Shown here: in pieces, positions 7,930 to 17,244 of the stretch | Layout: the number at the start of each line of letters is the position of its first letter | Position numbering within the stretch: position 1 is the stretch's first letter | Source: Gemmatimonadaceae bacterium | GTDB lineage: Bacteria; Gemmatimonadota; Gemmatimonadetes; Gemmatimonadales; Gemmatimonadaceae | Assembly (NCBI GenBank): GCA_020852815.1 | Contig: JADZAN010000033.1 | Span: 62,001-126,000 of the forward strand | Length of the DNA stretch: 64,000 bases | Direction of reading: 5' to 3' | Notes under the pieces: generated by a model | Databases searched by the model: none | Seen by the model: the letters and a program-made list of their open reading frames with translations, nothing else | What the model was told of the DNA's origin: nothing | Made by a program: the position numbers and the translations under genes

Positions 7930-10900
7930 ATGTCCAGGGAAGTCCGTCATTCACGAGCCCGGCCGGTCCTGATCGCCGGCCTCACGCTCGCCGTCACGCT
8001 CGCCCTCGCATCGCCGCTGGCGACGCTCGCCGCGCAGGCCACCGGATCGGTGCGCGGTCGCGTGCTGGTCGAGGGGGCCAACCGCCCACTTCCGCAGGCG
8101 CAGGTCGGCGTCGTGGGATTGCAGCTGGGCGCCCAGACCAACGAGAACGGTGAGTACCGCCTCAACAACGTCCCCGCCGGGCCGCGCACGATTCGCGTGG
8201 TGCGCCTGGGCTTTGCCCCCACGTCGGCGCAGGTGACGATCGTGGCCGGCGAGACGGCAACGCTCGACTTCACGATTCGCGAGGCGCCGGTCGCGCTGGA
8301 GCAGGTGGTGGTGACGGCGACGGGTGACGTGCGCCGCAAGGAGATCACCAACTCGATGGCGACGATCTCCGCCGAGCAGATCCAGAACGCACCGGTCGCC
8401 AACGCACAGCAGCTGCTGTCGGCGCAGACGCCGGGGGTGACGGTGTTGGCAAACTCCGGGCAGCCGGGGGCGGGCGGGCAGATCCGCCTGCGCGGGAACA
8501 ACTCCATCTCGCAGGCCAACAACCCCATCATCTACATCGACGGCGTCCGCATCTACAGCGGCAACTCGCTCACCGTCCCCAACGCGCGCCAGACCATCAA
8601 TCCCTTCAACGACATCCGCTCCGAGGACATCGAGCGCGTGGAGGTGGTGAAGGGGGCGGCGGCGACGACGCTCTACGGGACCGAGGCGTCGGGCGGGGTG
8701 ATCCAGATCTTCACCAAGCGTGGACGCAGCGGCAGGCCGCAGTGGTCGCTCGACCTCGGCGCCGGGACCAACGATCTCGATTACCTCGACATCAAGGGCG
8801 ACCCCACCGCGGTCTACCTGAAGAACTGCCGCGGCTCCGAGCTGTACGGGATCGACATCGTCCCCACGAGCGCGACGTTCGGGCAGAACCAGCCGTTCGT
8901 CGACGCCACGTGTCCGTCGAGCGGAAAGTGGGTACGCACCGGCGCCGTGCAGAAGGCGTCGCTCTCGGTGGGCGGCGGGACCGAGCTGACGCAGTACTTC
9001 CTGGCCGGCAACCTCTCCAATGAGGAAGGGGCGCTCCCGACCAACGAGTACACCACCGGCGGCTTCCGCGGAAACTTCTCGTTCCGCCCCATCGCCAAGC
9101 TCGAACTGTCGCTCAACTCGTCGTACCAGCGCGGCGACCAGGACTGGGTGGCCGACGGCAACCTGGCCAACGGATTCCTGCTGAACGTGGCGCGCGGCAC
9201 GGCTGGCAACTATCGCGGCTCGGGGTGCCCCACGGGGACCGCGATCTGCATGAACAACAACGCGGCGCTCACCATCGGGACCAAGACGAAGACGGATCAC
9301 TACATCTCCGGCTTCACGATGAACTACTCGCCGGTGACGGCGTGGACCAATCGTCTTTCGGTGGGCTTCGACTACAACAACATCGAGAACCGCTCCATCA
9401 TCCCGTTCGGTCACCTGCGCAATGCGGTGGGGCAGATCTCGCAGTCGGCGTTCATCCGCCAGTTCCTCTCGATCGACTACGCCTCCACGTACAAGCTCGA
9501 CTTCGGGAGCAACTTCACCACGTCGACGTCGCTGGGGGGGCAACTCTTCCAGGACAACCTGAACACGACGTCGGTGACGGGCGATGAGTTCTCGGGGCCG
9601 GGCGACCCGGTCCTCACCAGCGCGGCGCGCCGCACGATCGGCAGCGACACGCGCCGCCGCGTGGTGAACGCGGGGCTCTTCTTCCAGGAGCAGGTGGGGT
9701 GGAAGGACCGCGCCTTCCTCACGTTAGGCATGCGCGTCGACGGCAACAGCGCCTTCGGGAAGGACTTCGGGCTGCAGTACTATCCCAAGGTCGGCGTGTC
9801 GTACGTCCTCTCCGACCACGACTTCTGGCCGAAGGACATCATCGAGACGTTCAAGCTGCGCAGCGCCATTGGCGAGTCCGGAAAAGCGCCGGGCGCCTTC
9901 GACGCCGTGCGCACCTGGGACCCCATCGCCGGCGACGAGGCCAAACCGGGCTTCTCGCCCAACCAGCTGGGCAACCCGAATCTCGGCCCCGAGCGCACGC
10001 GCGAGACCGAGTTCGGCCTCGAGGCGAGCGCCTTCGCCGGGCGCTTCTCGCTCGACGCGACGTACTTCGACACGCGCACCTTCGACGCCCTCATCCAGGT
10101 GCGTTACCCGCCCAGCCAGGGCTTCCTCAACCGTCAGCTGGAAAACGTCGGCGAGGTGCATAACCAGGGGCTCGAGATCAAGCTCGACGCCGGGATCCTG
10201 CGCCGCGCCAACTTCGACTGGCGTGCCCGCATGAACCTCACGAACCTCAAGAGCGAAGCCGTCGATCTCGGTGGCGAGCCACTCATTGCCGTCGGCGGGT
10301 CGTTCACCGAGGTGCGCACGGGCTATCCGGTCACCTCGCTCTTTGCCCGCAAGATCCTCAACGCCGACAAGCTCGAGGCGCCGGTTCGTTCGGACACCAA
10401 CGTCTACATCGGCCCCACGTGGCCCACGAACATTCTCGGCTTCGGCACCACGCTCACCCTGTTCGACAAGCTCACGATCGACGGGCTCGGCGAGTTCCAG
10501 AAGGGGGGCTACAACATCAACTACGTCGGCTACCAGGGCGCCATTCGCGGCAACTGGCACCCGTGCTACGTCGACCAGCGCAAGATCATCGACGCCGCCA
10601 AGGGGAACGCCGCGGCGCTCTCCAACGTCACGGCGCTCAACCGCACGCGCTGCGGCTACAACTCCACGCTCAACCTGGCCGATGCCTGGATCGAGCCGAT
10701 GGACTTCTTCCGCCTGCGCTACGTGACCGTCAGCTATCGCGTCCCGGCCAAGTGGATTCCGGGGTCGCGCGGCGGCACGCTCTCGCTCGCCGGGCGCAAC
10801 CTCTTCCTCAAGACCGACTACTCGGGGCTCGATCCCGAGTCGTCGGACCAGGCCGACAGCCAGGTGGGGCGTCGCGAATACTACGTCCTGCCGCAGCTGC

Positions 10901-10935
10901 GCTCGTTCTCGCTCTCCTTCCGCACCAACTGGTAA
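7930..10935 (+). CDS. SusC/RagA-family TonB-dependent outer-membrane receptor (pair 1)
   Basis: A 1001-residue outer-membrane transporter that would work with TonB/ExbBD and the adjacent SusD lipoprotein to import oligomeric nutrients. The ATG at 7930 has GGAGG six to ten bases upstream and a signal peptide ending near LAAQA. An N-terminal carboxypeptidase-regulatory-like domain (about 35-115) is followed by the plug. The plug holds the SusC hallmark motifs LRGNNSI, NNPIIYIDGVRI and LYGTEASGGVIQIFTKRG. A 22-strand barrel then runs to a C-terminal aromatic-rich strand (LRSFSLSFRTNW). Its stop is 22 bases before the SusD start, so the two are co-transcribed. Substrate is unknown; the downstream haloperoxidase-like and CocE-type genes may relate to it. 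Confidence 0.95.
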   Translation: MSREVRHSRARPVLIAGLTLAVTLALASPLATLAAQATGSVRGRVLVEGANRPLPQAQVGVVGLQLGAQTNENGEYRLNNVPAGPRTIRVVRLGFAPTSAQVTIVAGETATLDFTIREAPVALEQVVVTATGDVRRKEITNSMATISAEQIQNAPVANAQQLLSAQTPGVTVLANSGQPGAGGQIRLRGNNSISQANNPIIYIDGVRIYSGNSLTVPNARQTINPFNDIRSEDIERVEVVKGAAATTLYGTEASGGVIQIFTKRGRSGRPQWSLDLGAGTNDLDYLDIKGDPTAVYLKNCRGSELYGIDIVPTSATFGQNQPFVDATCPSSGKWVRTGAVQKASLSVGGGTELTQYFLAGNLSNEEGALPTNEYTTGGFRGNFSFRPIAKLELSLNSSYQRGDQDWVADGNLANGFLLNVARGTAGNYRGSGCPTGTAICMNNNAALTIGTKTKTDHYISGFTMNYSPVTAWTNRLSVGFDYNNIENRSIIPFGHLRNAVGQISQSAFIRQFLSIDYASTYKLDFGSNFTTSTSLGGQLFQDNLNTTSVTGDEFSGPGDPVLTSAARRTIGSDTRRRVVNAGLFFQEQVGWKDRAFLTLGMRVDGNSAFGKDFGLQYYPKVGVSYVLSDHDFWPKDIIETFKLRSAIGESGKAPGAFDAVRTWDPIAGDEAKPGFSPNQLGNPNLGPERTRETEFGLEASAFAGRFSLDATYFDTRTFDALIQVRYPPSQGFLNRQLENVGEVHNQGLEIKLDAGILRRANFDWRARMNLTNLKSEAVDLGGEPLIAVGGSFTEVRTGYPVTSLFARKILNADKLEAPVRSDTNVYIGPTWPTNILGFGTTLTLFDKLTIDGLGEFQKGGYNINYVGYQGAIRGNWHPCYVDQRKIIDAAKGNAAALSNVTALNRTRCGYNSTLNLADAWIEPMDFFRLRYVTVSYRVPAKWIPGSRGGTLSLAGRNLFLKTDYSGLDPESSDQADSQVGRREYYVLPQLRSFSLSFRTNW

Positions 10936-10957
10936 CCCCAACCGAGGATCACACACG

Positions 10958-12211
10958 ATGCGTCTGATTCAGATCGTGCGACGCGCCTCGGCGACCGTCG
11001 CAATCACGTCGCTGGCGGCGACCGCCGGCTGCAACTTCTTCGACGTCTCCAACCCGGGCCCCATCGCCGACAGCAACCTCGACGTCGCCAGCGCGATGAC
11101 GGGGCTCGTGACCGGGATGGCGTTCGACCTCTCGCGCGCCATGGACGGCGTGTCGCAGGGGGCGGCCATCATGTCCGATGACCTGTACCACTCGGGCTCC
11201 TATGGCCCGGGCGAAGGGCTCTGGAACCGCGGGATCATCCGCCCGGAAGACGTGAATGGCGCGTGGGGGTCGATGCACCGCGCGCGCTGGGTGGCCGAGA
11301 GCGGGATCACGCGCATGAAGACGGTGCTCGGGACCGCCTTCGACACGTCGCCGCTGGCGGCCCGCGCCAACATCTACGCCGGGCTCTCCAACCGCTTGTT
11401 AGGCGAGATGGTGTGCACCTCGGTCATCGACGGCGGCGCCGCTGGTGACTACAAGGTCCACTTCCAGCGCTCCGACGCGCAGTTCACCGAGGCCATCCGC
11501 ATTGCCAGCTCGCTCACCGGCGCCATCAAGGACTCGCTCCTGCGCGTGGCGTACGGCGGACGCGCCTCGGTGCGCGCGTGGCAGGGGAACTGGGCGGCCG
11601 CGGTGACCGACGCGCAGAACGTCCCCACCACGTTCGTCTTCGTGGCGCCGTTCTCCACCAACACCACGGCGGAGAACAACAACCTGGCGTTCGAGACGAC
11701 GACGCGTTCGGAGTACACGGTGTTCAGCACGCAGTGGGCCACCACGCGCGACCCGCGCGTGCCGTGGGACACGGTGCGCACCACCGCCGGCGCGCTCGCC
11801 GTGGGCCAGGACGGACGCACGACCTTCTTCCGGCAGCGGAAGTACCAGAACCTCGCCGCCGACATCCCGCTCGTGAAGGGAACGGAGATGCTCCTCCTGC
11901 GCGCCGAGGCGGCGTTGCGCAACAACGACGTGTCCGGTGCCATGACGCTCATCAACCAGGTGCGCACCTTCTACAGCACGTCGACCATCCCGCTTCCGGC
12001 GTTGAGCGCCACCACGCTCGACCAGGCGTGGCCCATCCTGCAGAAGGAGCGCGCCGCAACGCTCTGGCTCGAGGCGCGCCGCTTCTGGGACCTCCGCCGC
12101 TGGAACGCGGAGACCGGACCGGCGAAGAACAACTTCCTCAACACGCGCGACAAGTGCATCCCGGTCTCGCAGAACGAGGTGCAATCGAACCCGAACTTCC
12201 GCGGCCAGTAG
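10958..12211 (+). CDS. SusD/RagB-family outer-membrane lipoprotein (pair 1)
   Basis: A 417-residue surface lipoprotein that caps the SusC barrel encoded immediately upstream and binds its ligand. The signal peptide ends in a lipobox-like ATAGC; the mature protein starts CNFFDVSNPGP, the usual SusD start. The helical TPR-like region and the C-terminal SusD signature are seen: LLLRAEAALRNND, then KERAATLWLEARRFWDLRRWN, then IPVSQNEVQSNPNF at the end. Length is slightly short for the family (usually 450-600). It shares an operon with the SusC gene and probably with the following lipoprotein genes. Confidence 0.93.
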   Translation: MRLIQIVRRASATVAITSLAATAGCNFFDVSNPGPIADSNLDVASAMTGLVTGMAFDLSRAMDGVSQGAAIMSDDLYHSGSYGPGEGLWNRGIIRPEDVNGAWGSMHRARWVAESGITRMKTVLGTAFDTSPLAARANIYAGLSNRLLGEMVCTSVIDGGAAGDYKVHFQRSDAQFTEAIRIASSLTGAIKDSLLRVAYGGRASVRAWQGNWAAAVTDAQNVPTTFVFVAPFSTNTTAENNNLAFETTTRSEYTVFSTQWATTRDPRVPWDTVRTTAGALAVGQDGRTTFFRQRKYQNLAADIPLVKGTEMLLLRAEAALRNNDVSGAMTLINQVRTFYSTSTIPLPALSATTLDQAWPILQKERAATLWLEARRFWDLRRWNAETGPAKNNFLNTRDKCIPVSQNEVQSNPNFRGQ

Positions 12212-12316
12212 CACCGCGCCGCGGGCGAATTCACCGAGATGGACGTGAGCCGTAGCGGGACCAGCAGCACGCAGTACTGCTCCACGGGAACGCTCGACCG
12301 GGGCGACGCATCGACG

Positions 12317-12805
12317 ATGCGCCGCCCCCGGTCGCGTTCCGTTCGTACGACCGCGGCGTTGCTCGCCGCGTTGCAGCTGAGCACGGCGTGCTACACGTAC
12401 ACGCCGCCGAAGGTGGCGCCGCTCGCGGGGGCCGTGGTCGCCTTCGACCTCACCGATGAAGGGCGCCTCGCGCACGCCAAGGCGCTGGGCCCGGGAATCC
12501 TGCACGTCACGGGGATGCTCGCGCGCGCCGAGGGCGACCAGCTCGTGGTGGATGTGAGCGAGGTGACCCCGATTCGCGGGCGCGAGCTCCCCGTGAGCGG
12601 GGTGCGCATCAGCGTTGCGCCTGGCGACCGCACCGACCTGCGCATGCGCACCCTCTCGAAGAAACGCACCGCCTGGGTGATCGGGACGGCGCTCGCGGTT
12701 GTGGTCACCTTTCTCGTCACCAAGGGCTTCAAGGCCGGGCAGACGCCGGGCGAGGGGCCGGATGGCGGCGGCCCCGATCAATACCGCGGGAGCGGAGGCG
12801 AATGA
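12317..12805 (+). CDS. Small putative lipoprotein with C-terminal membrane segment
   Basis: A 162-residue protein that I do not recognise. The ATG at 12317 is preferred because it gives a signal peptide ending in the lipobox LSTAC; an earlier in-frame ATG at 12239 would add a hydrophilic leader before it. The mature part is a short beta-rich domain (VVAFDLTDEGRLAH, LVVDVSEVTPIRGRELPV). A hydrophobic stretch (AWVIGTALAVVVTFLVTKGF) follows, then a Gly-rich tail. The stop overlaps the start of the next lipoprotein gene by four bases (ATGA), so it belongs to the SusCD-haloperoxidase cluster. The combination of lipid anchor and C-terminal helix is odd. Confidence 0.72.
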   Translation: MRRPRSRSVRTTAALLAALQLSTACYTYTPPKVAPLAGAVVAFDLTDEGRLAHAKALGPGILHVTGMLARAEGDQLVVDVSEVTPIRGRELPVSGVRISVAPGDRTDLRMRTLSKKRTAWVIGTALAVVVTFLVTKGFKAGQTPGEGPDGGGPDQYRGSGGE

Positions 12806-13827
12806 TGCCGCACCTCCACCGACTGAAGCGCACGATCGCGTTAGGGGCAATGGTGTCGCTCGCCGCCTGCGGCGGCGGGTCTGATGCCATCGCCCCCGGG
12901 GGGGCGACCCCCAGGTTGCAACTGACGGTGAACAACCTCGTCCCGCTCGACGCCGTCACGCAGGGGAGCTATGCCGCCTGGGCGCTGGACGGGGGAGGGA
13001 ACGCCACGGCGCTCGGCACCCTCGCCGTCACGGGGAGCACCGGGACGCTCGAGGTCGCGCTCCCCTCGCCAGAGCCGGCCTCGCTCCTCGTCACCGTGCA
13101 GACGTTGCGCGACGCCACCACCGCGCCGTCGCCGCGTCGCCTCATGAAGGGTGATTGGCGCGGCGGTCGCGCCACGCTCACCCTCGAGAATGCCATCACC
13201 CTCGGCAACCTCCCGCTCAAGCAGGTGCCGGGACAGTTCACGATGTTCAGCCCCAGCGACAACTACCTCCACGGCTACCCGTCGTTCGAGGAGTGCGGTG
13301 TCTGGCTGTTCAACATGGCGCCGAGACAAACGCCGCAAAACGACCAGTGGGTACGCCTCTCGCCGCTCATCGACGGCTGGATCTATGAAGGGTGGATGGT
13401 GCGCGACTACGGCGCGCCGGACGCCATCTGGCTCTCCTACGGCAAGTTCCTCCCCGATGCCTCGGGGGCCATCACCACGCGCGACGACACGGGGTGGGGC
13501 CCGTTCTCGGGCGTGACGGACTTCGCCACCGCCGGCGAGGAGGAGTTTCCCGGCGACGACTGGTTCTCCAACCCGTTAGGCTTCCCCTTCCCGTCGGTCC
13601 TGACCCTCCCGCTCGACCTGCGCGAGAAGAACCAGTCCGGCGTGTCGCGCTGGACGCACGTGATCAGCATCGAGCCCAAGTCCGACCAGGGCGAGGCGGT
13701 GGGGAGCGAGCGCCCCTTCGCGATTCGCCCGTACCGCGACGGCTTTGGCGATGCGGCCCCCGGCATCCCTCGCACCATCACCTTCCACACCGACGGCGTC
13801 CCCACGGGCGCTGCGGTGCGGCAATAG
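12802..13827 (+). CDS. Hypothetical lipoprotein, probable beta-sandwich
   Basis: A 341-residue lipoprotein with signal peptide and lipobox SLAAC followed by a Gly/Ser linker (CGGGSDAIAPGG). The N-terminal part to about 100 looks like an Ig or carbohydrate-binding-type sandwich (LQLTVNNLVPL, YAAWALDGGGNATALGTL). The rest contains several Trp/Tyr-rich loops (WLFNMAPRQTPQNDQWVRLSPLIDGWIYEGWMV) that may bind a ligand. Its start overlaps the previous stop and its stop is 15 bases before the haloperoxidase-like gene. It probably belongs to the same uptake operon. The family is not recognised and no catalytic motif is evident. Confidence 0.78.
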   Translation: MMPHLHRLKRTIALGAMVSLAACGGGSDAIAPGGATPRLQLTVNNLVPLDAVTQGSYAAWALDGGGNATALGTLAVTGSTGTLEVALPSPEPASLLVTVQTLRDATTAPSPRRLMKGDWRGGRATLTLENAITLGNLPLKQVPGQFTMFSPSDNYLHGYPSFEECGVWLFNMAPRQTPQNDQWVRLSPLIDGWIYEGWMVRDYGAPDAIWLSYGKFLPDASGAITTRDDTGWGPFSGVTDFATAGEEEFPGDDWFSNPLGFPFPSVLTLPLDLREKNQSGVSRWTHVISIEPKSDQGEAVGSERPFAIRPYRDGFGDAAPGIPRTITFHTDGVPTGAAVRQ

Positions 13828-13842
13828 CAGGGAGAATCGGCC

Positions 13843-15273
13843 ATGACACGACTCGACCGCTCCTCGCGCCTCGCCGCCACCGCGTTGCTGCTGACGGTGG
13901 CAGCCTGCGCGGAGCCGAGCACGGCCCCGCCCCGCCCGGTGGAGTCGGCCGCGGCGACCTGGCAGACCTGGACGCTCGCCAACGCCAGCGACCTGCGCCC
14001 CGCCGCCCCGGCCGCCGAAGGGTCCGCACAGCTGCAACAGGAACTCGACGCCATCGTCGCGGCGCAGGCCGCGGCCAGCGCGCCGGCCGATTCCATCATC
14101 CGCCTCTACGACGGCGACCCCACCAGCCTGTGGACGCGCACCGCGGTCGACCTCCTCGGCTTCTACTGGACCATCCTCCCCGACGTGCGCATCGCCACGC
14201 CGGCACGCTCGGCGCGCCTCATGGCGCTCCTGCACGTGGCGATGTACGACGCGGTGGTCGCCACCTGGGACGCCAAGTGGGCCTACAAGCGGCGCTCGCC
14301 CACCGAGGCCAGCAACCGCGTGCGCGCCCGCGTGAACGCCAGCGGGATTCCGTCGTTCCCGAGCGAACATGCCGCCGTCGCGGCGGCCGCCTACGAAGTG
14401 CTGGCCGCCGACGCGCTTCCCGGCGACACGGCACGGCTGCGTGCGCAGATGCTCGCCGTGGGGCCGGCGCGCATCGCCGCGGGGGCGGCCTACCCCAGCG
14501 ACGTTGCAGCCGGCTACGCGTTAGGCGCGGCGGTGGCAAAGCGCGTGCTGCAGCGCGCCGCCCAGGACGGTTCCGACGAGGAGTGGGACGGCGCCACGCC
14601 GACTGGTGCGTACGTCTGGCAGCCGACACCGGCGCGCCGCGTGAAGGTGCCGTTCGATGCCACCGCCGGTTCGTGGCGCACGTGGGTGATCGCCAGCGGA
14701 AGCGCCTTTCGCCCGGCCCCACCGCCGGCGCCTGGGAGCGCACGCTGGAACGCATCGCTCGACGAGCTGCGGAAGTTGGCGGCTGGTGCGCGCACCGTGA
14801 ACCAGATGGATCGCGCGCGCTACTGGGCCACCGACGCCCCCACCGCACGCTGGGACCTCTTCATCGAGGACGAACTCACGCAGCGCCGCTGGTCCATCCC
14901 GCGCTCGGCGCGGGCCCGTGTGTGGGCCAGCATTGCCATGTACGACGCCTTCGTCGCCTGCTGGGACGCCAAGTTCCACTACTGGCTCGCGCGCCCCATC
15001 ACGGTCGACCCGTCGATGAACACGATCTTCTCCACGCCGCCGTTCCCGTCGTATCCCTCGGGGCACTCCACCATCTCCAACGCGGTTGCCGTCGTGCTCC
15101 GCGACATCTTTCCCGACCGGGCCGTGCGCTGGGACAGCCTGGCGTTCGAGGCCTCCAACTCGCGAGTGTGGGCAGGGGTGCACTACCGGTTCGACATCGA
15201 GAATGGGGACTCGCTCGGGACCATCGTGGGGAAGGCCGTGGTCGCGCGGATGCGCGCCGACGGCGTGCGGTAG
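13843..15273 (+). CDS. Vanadium-dependent haloperoxidase/PAP2-superfamily lipoprotein with internal duplication
   Basis: A 476-residue lipoprotein (lipobox TVAAC) of the vanadium haloperoxidase/PAP2 fold, which binds vanadate or phosphate and performs halide oxidation or phosphate-ester hydrolysis. The C-terminal half has the complete signature: Lys377-x6-ArgPro, PSYPSGH with His408, and SRVWAGVHYRFD with catalytic His447. The N-terminal half repeats the same layout (AMYDAVVATWDAKWAY, PSFPSEH, ARIAAGAAYPSD). There the position of the catalytic His is Ala216, the SGH glycine is Glu and the RP pair is lost, so this copy is probably structural. It follows two lipoproteins and SusCD in one apparent operon. 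Whether it is a peroxidase or a phosphatase cannot be decided from the sequence. Confidence 0.88.
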   Translation: MTRLDRSSRLAATALLLTVAACAEPSTAPPRPVESAAATWQTWTLANASDLRPAAPAAEGSAQLQQELDAIVAAQAAASAPADSIIRLYDGDPTSLWTRTAVDLLGFYWTILPDVRIATPARSARLMALLHVAMYDAVVATWDAKWAYKRRSPTEASNRVRARVNASGIPSFPSEHAAVAAAAYEVLAADALPGDTARLRAQMLAVGPARIAAGAAYPSDVAAGYALGAAVAKRVLQRAAQDGSDEEWDGATPTGAYVWQPTPARRVKVPFDATAGSWRTWVIASGSAFRPAPPPAPGSARWNASLDELRKLAAGARTVNQMDRARYWATDAPTARWDLFIEDELTQRRWSIPRSARARVWASIAMYDAFVACWDAKFHYWLARPITVDPSMNTIFSTPPFPSYPSGHSTISNAVAVVLRDIFPDRAVRWDSLAFEASNSRVWAGVHYRFDIENGDSLGTIVGKAVVARMRADGVR

Positions 15274-15299
15274 GCCCGCCATCACTTGTAGCGCTCGTT

Positions 15300-17231
15300 A
15301 TGCAAAGTCCTCGGTTCCGACTCGTTGCGCCGCTCCTGGCTGCGCCGCTGCTCGCCGCCCTCATCGCACCCGCCGTGTCGGGGGCGCTCGCCGCGCAGCC
15401 CCCAGGCACCGCCTGGACCGCCGACCAGGTGAAGGCGGCCTACGCCAAGCGCGAGGTGAAGATCCAGGTGCGCGACGGGATCGCGCTCTTCACGTCGATC
15501 TACGTCCCGCGCGACAGCTCGCGGCGCTACCCGGTGCTGATGTCGCGCACCCCGTACTCGGTGGCGCCCTATGGCGCCGAGGCGTATCGCCCGGGGCTGG
15601 GGCCGTCGTCGAATCCTCGTTATGCAGCCGACGGCTACATCTTCGTCTATCAGGACGTGCGCGGGCGCCACTTCAGCGAAGGCGTCTTTCGCGACATGAC
15701 GCCGGCGCTGGACAAGCATGACACACCCAACGACGTCGACGAGGCGACCGACACGTACGACACCATCGAGTGGCTGCTGAAGAACCTTCCCACCAACGGG
15801 AAGGTCGGGATCTACGGGACGTCCTACCCGGGGTTCTACGCCTCGGCGAGCTGCCTGTCGCGGCACCCCGCGCTCGTCGCCTGCTCGCCGCAGGCGCCGA
15901 TGACCGACATCTGGATGGGCGACGACAACTTTCACGGCGGCGCCTTCCTCCTCCCGCACAACTTCGGCTTCTACACCTTTTTCGGGCGCGGCCCGCGCAC
16001 CGAGCCGGGTTACGACAAGCGCTACCCCTTCGACATGGGGACGCGCGATGCCTACAAGTTCTACCTGGAGATGGGCTCCGTCGCCGACGGGGCGCGCAAG
16101 TACATGCAGCCGGCGGGGACGGCGGCGATGTTCGACAGCATCCTCCTGCACCCGGCGTACGACGACTACTGGAAGGCGCGCAACCTGCGCCCGCACCTCA
16201 AGGACGTGAAGGCGGCGGTGCTCACCGTCGGCGGCTTCTACGACACCGAGGACCTGCACGGGCCGTGGTGGGTGTACGAGTCCATCGCGAAGCAGTCGCC
16301 GGCGACCCGGAACCGCCTCGTGGTGGGGCCGTGGTCGCACGGCGGATGGAGTCGCGGCGACGGCAACGTGTTAGGCAACCTGCGCTGGCGATACAAGACG
16401 GGCCCGTTCTATCGCGACACGGTCGAGTATCCGTTCTTCGCGCATTACCTGGCCGGTGCCGCCGATCCCGGGCTCCCCGGCGTCCTGGTCTATCGCACCG
16501 GTGGCGAGCGGTGGGACCGCTACGACACATGGCCCGCGCCTAACGCCAAGCCCGTCGCGCTCTACCTCCATTCCAACGGGACGCTCGCCTTCACCCCGCC
16601 AGCGCCCGGCGCCAGCTTCGACGAGTACGTGAGCGATCCGGCGCGCCCAGTCCCCGTCGTCGATCGCATCGAGCCGCAGGGGATGCCGCGCGACTACATC
16701 ACTGCCGACCAGCGGCATGCGTCGCGCCGCCCCGACGTCCTCACCTACCAGACCAGCGTCCTCACCGAGGATGTCACCCTCACCGGGCCGGTGTCACCCG
16801 TGCTGCACGTGAGCACCAGCGGGACCGACGCCGACTTCATCGTCAAGCTCATCGACGTCTTCCCCGACAGCGCCGACAACTGGGCCGACGACAACAGCGG
16901 CTTCACCGTAGGCGGCTATCAGCAGTTGGTGCGCGGAGAGCCGATCCGGATGCGGTATCGCCGCTCGTGGGAGAAACCGTCGCCCATGGTGGCCAACCGG
17001 CCCGACTCGGTGCGCTTCGAGATGCCGTCGGTGCATCACACCTTCCGCAAGGGGCACCGCATCATGGTACAGGTGCAAAGCTCGTGGTTCCCGCACATCG
17101 ATCGCAACCCGCAGAAGTTCGTCCCCAACATCTTCGAGGCGAAGCCGGGCGATTTCGTGAAGGCCACGATGCGCGTCTATCACGACGCGCGCCGCCCCAC
17201 ACGGCTCGAGCTGCGGCGGCTGGATCCGTAG
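15300..17231 (+). CDS. Secreted CocE/NonD family (S15, X-Pro dipeptidyl-peptidase-like) hydrolase
   Basis: A 643-residue exported alpha/beta hydrolase acting on esters, amides or proline-containing peptides. The reading frame is open far upstream, but that part is a shadow of the haloperoxidase and lipoprotein genes. The ATG at 15300 gives a clear signal peptide (Ala/Leu-rich, ending GALAAQPPG) right after the previous stop. The catalytic triad is visible: Ser175 in GTSYPG, Asp315 in GGFYDTED, and His347 in GPWSHGGW. The C-terminal third is the jelly-roll domain of this family (VHHTFRKGHRIMVQVQSSWFPHIDRNP). It is the last plus-strand gene of the cluster starting at 7930. Confidence 0.92.
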   Translation: MQSPRFRLVAPLLAAPLLAALIAPAVSGALAAQPPGTAWTADQVKAAYAKREVKIQVRDGIALFTSIYVPRDSSRRYPVLMSRTPYSVAPYGAEAYRPGLGPSSNPRYAADGYIFVYQDVRGRHFSEGVFRDMTPALDKHDTPNDVDEATDTYDTIEWLLKNLPTNGKVGIYGTSYPGFYASASCLSRHPALVACSPQAPMTDIWMGDDNFHGGAFLLPHNFGFYTFFGRGPRTEPGYDKRYPFDMGTRDAYKFYLEMGSVADGARKYMQPAGTAAMFDSILLHPAYDDYWKARNLRPHLKDVKAAVLTVGGFYDTEDLHGPWWVYESIAKQSPATRNRLVVGPWSHGGWSRGDGNVLGNLRWRYKTGPFYRDTVEYPFFAHYLAGAADPGLPGVLVYRTGGERWDRYDTWPAPNAKPVALYLHSNGTLAFTPPAPGASFDEYVSDPARPVPVVDRIEPQGMPRDYITADQRHASRRPDVLTYQTSVLTEDVTLTGPVSPVLHVSTSGTDADFIVKLIDVFPDSADNWADDNSGFTVGGYQQLVRGEPIRMRYRRSWEKPSPMVANRPDSVRFEMPSVHHTFRKGHRIMVQVQSSWFPHIDRNPQKFVPNIFEAKPGDFVKATMRVYHDARRPTRLELRRLDP

Positions 17232-17244
17232 GGCGCGCGTACGC

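Noticed and set aside
13392-15299. Long N-terminal extension of the CocE/NonD open frame
   Set aside because: It is out of frame with, and overlaps, the lipoprotein and haloperoxidase genes, is Arg/His/Pro-rich, and a proper start with signal peptide exists at 15300.
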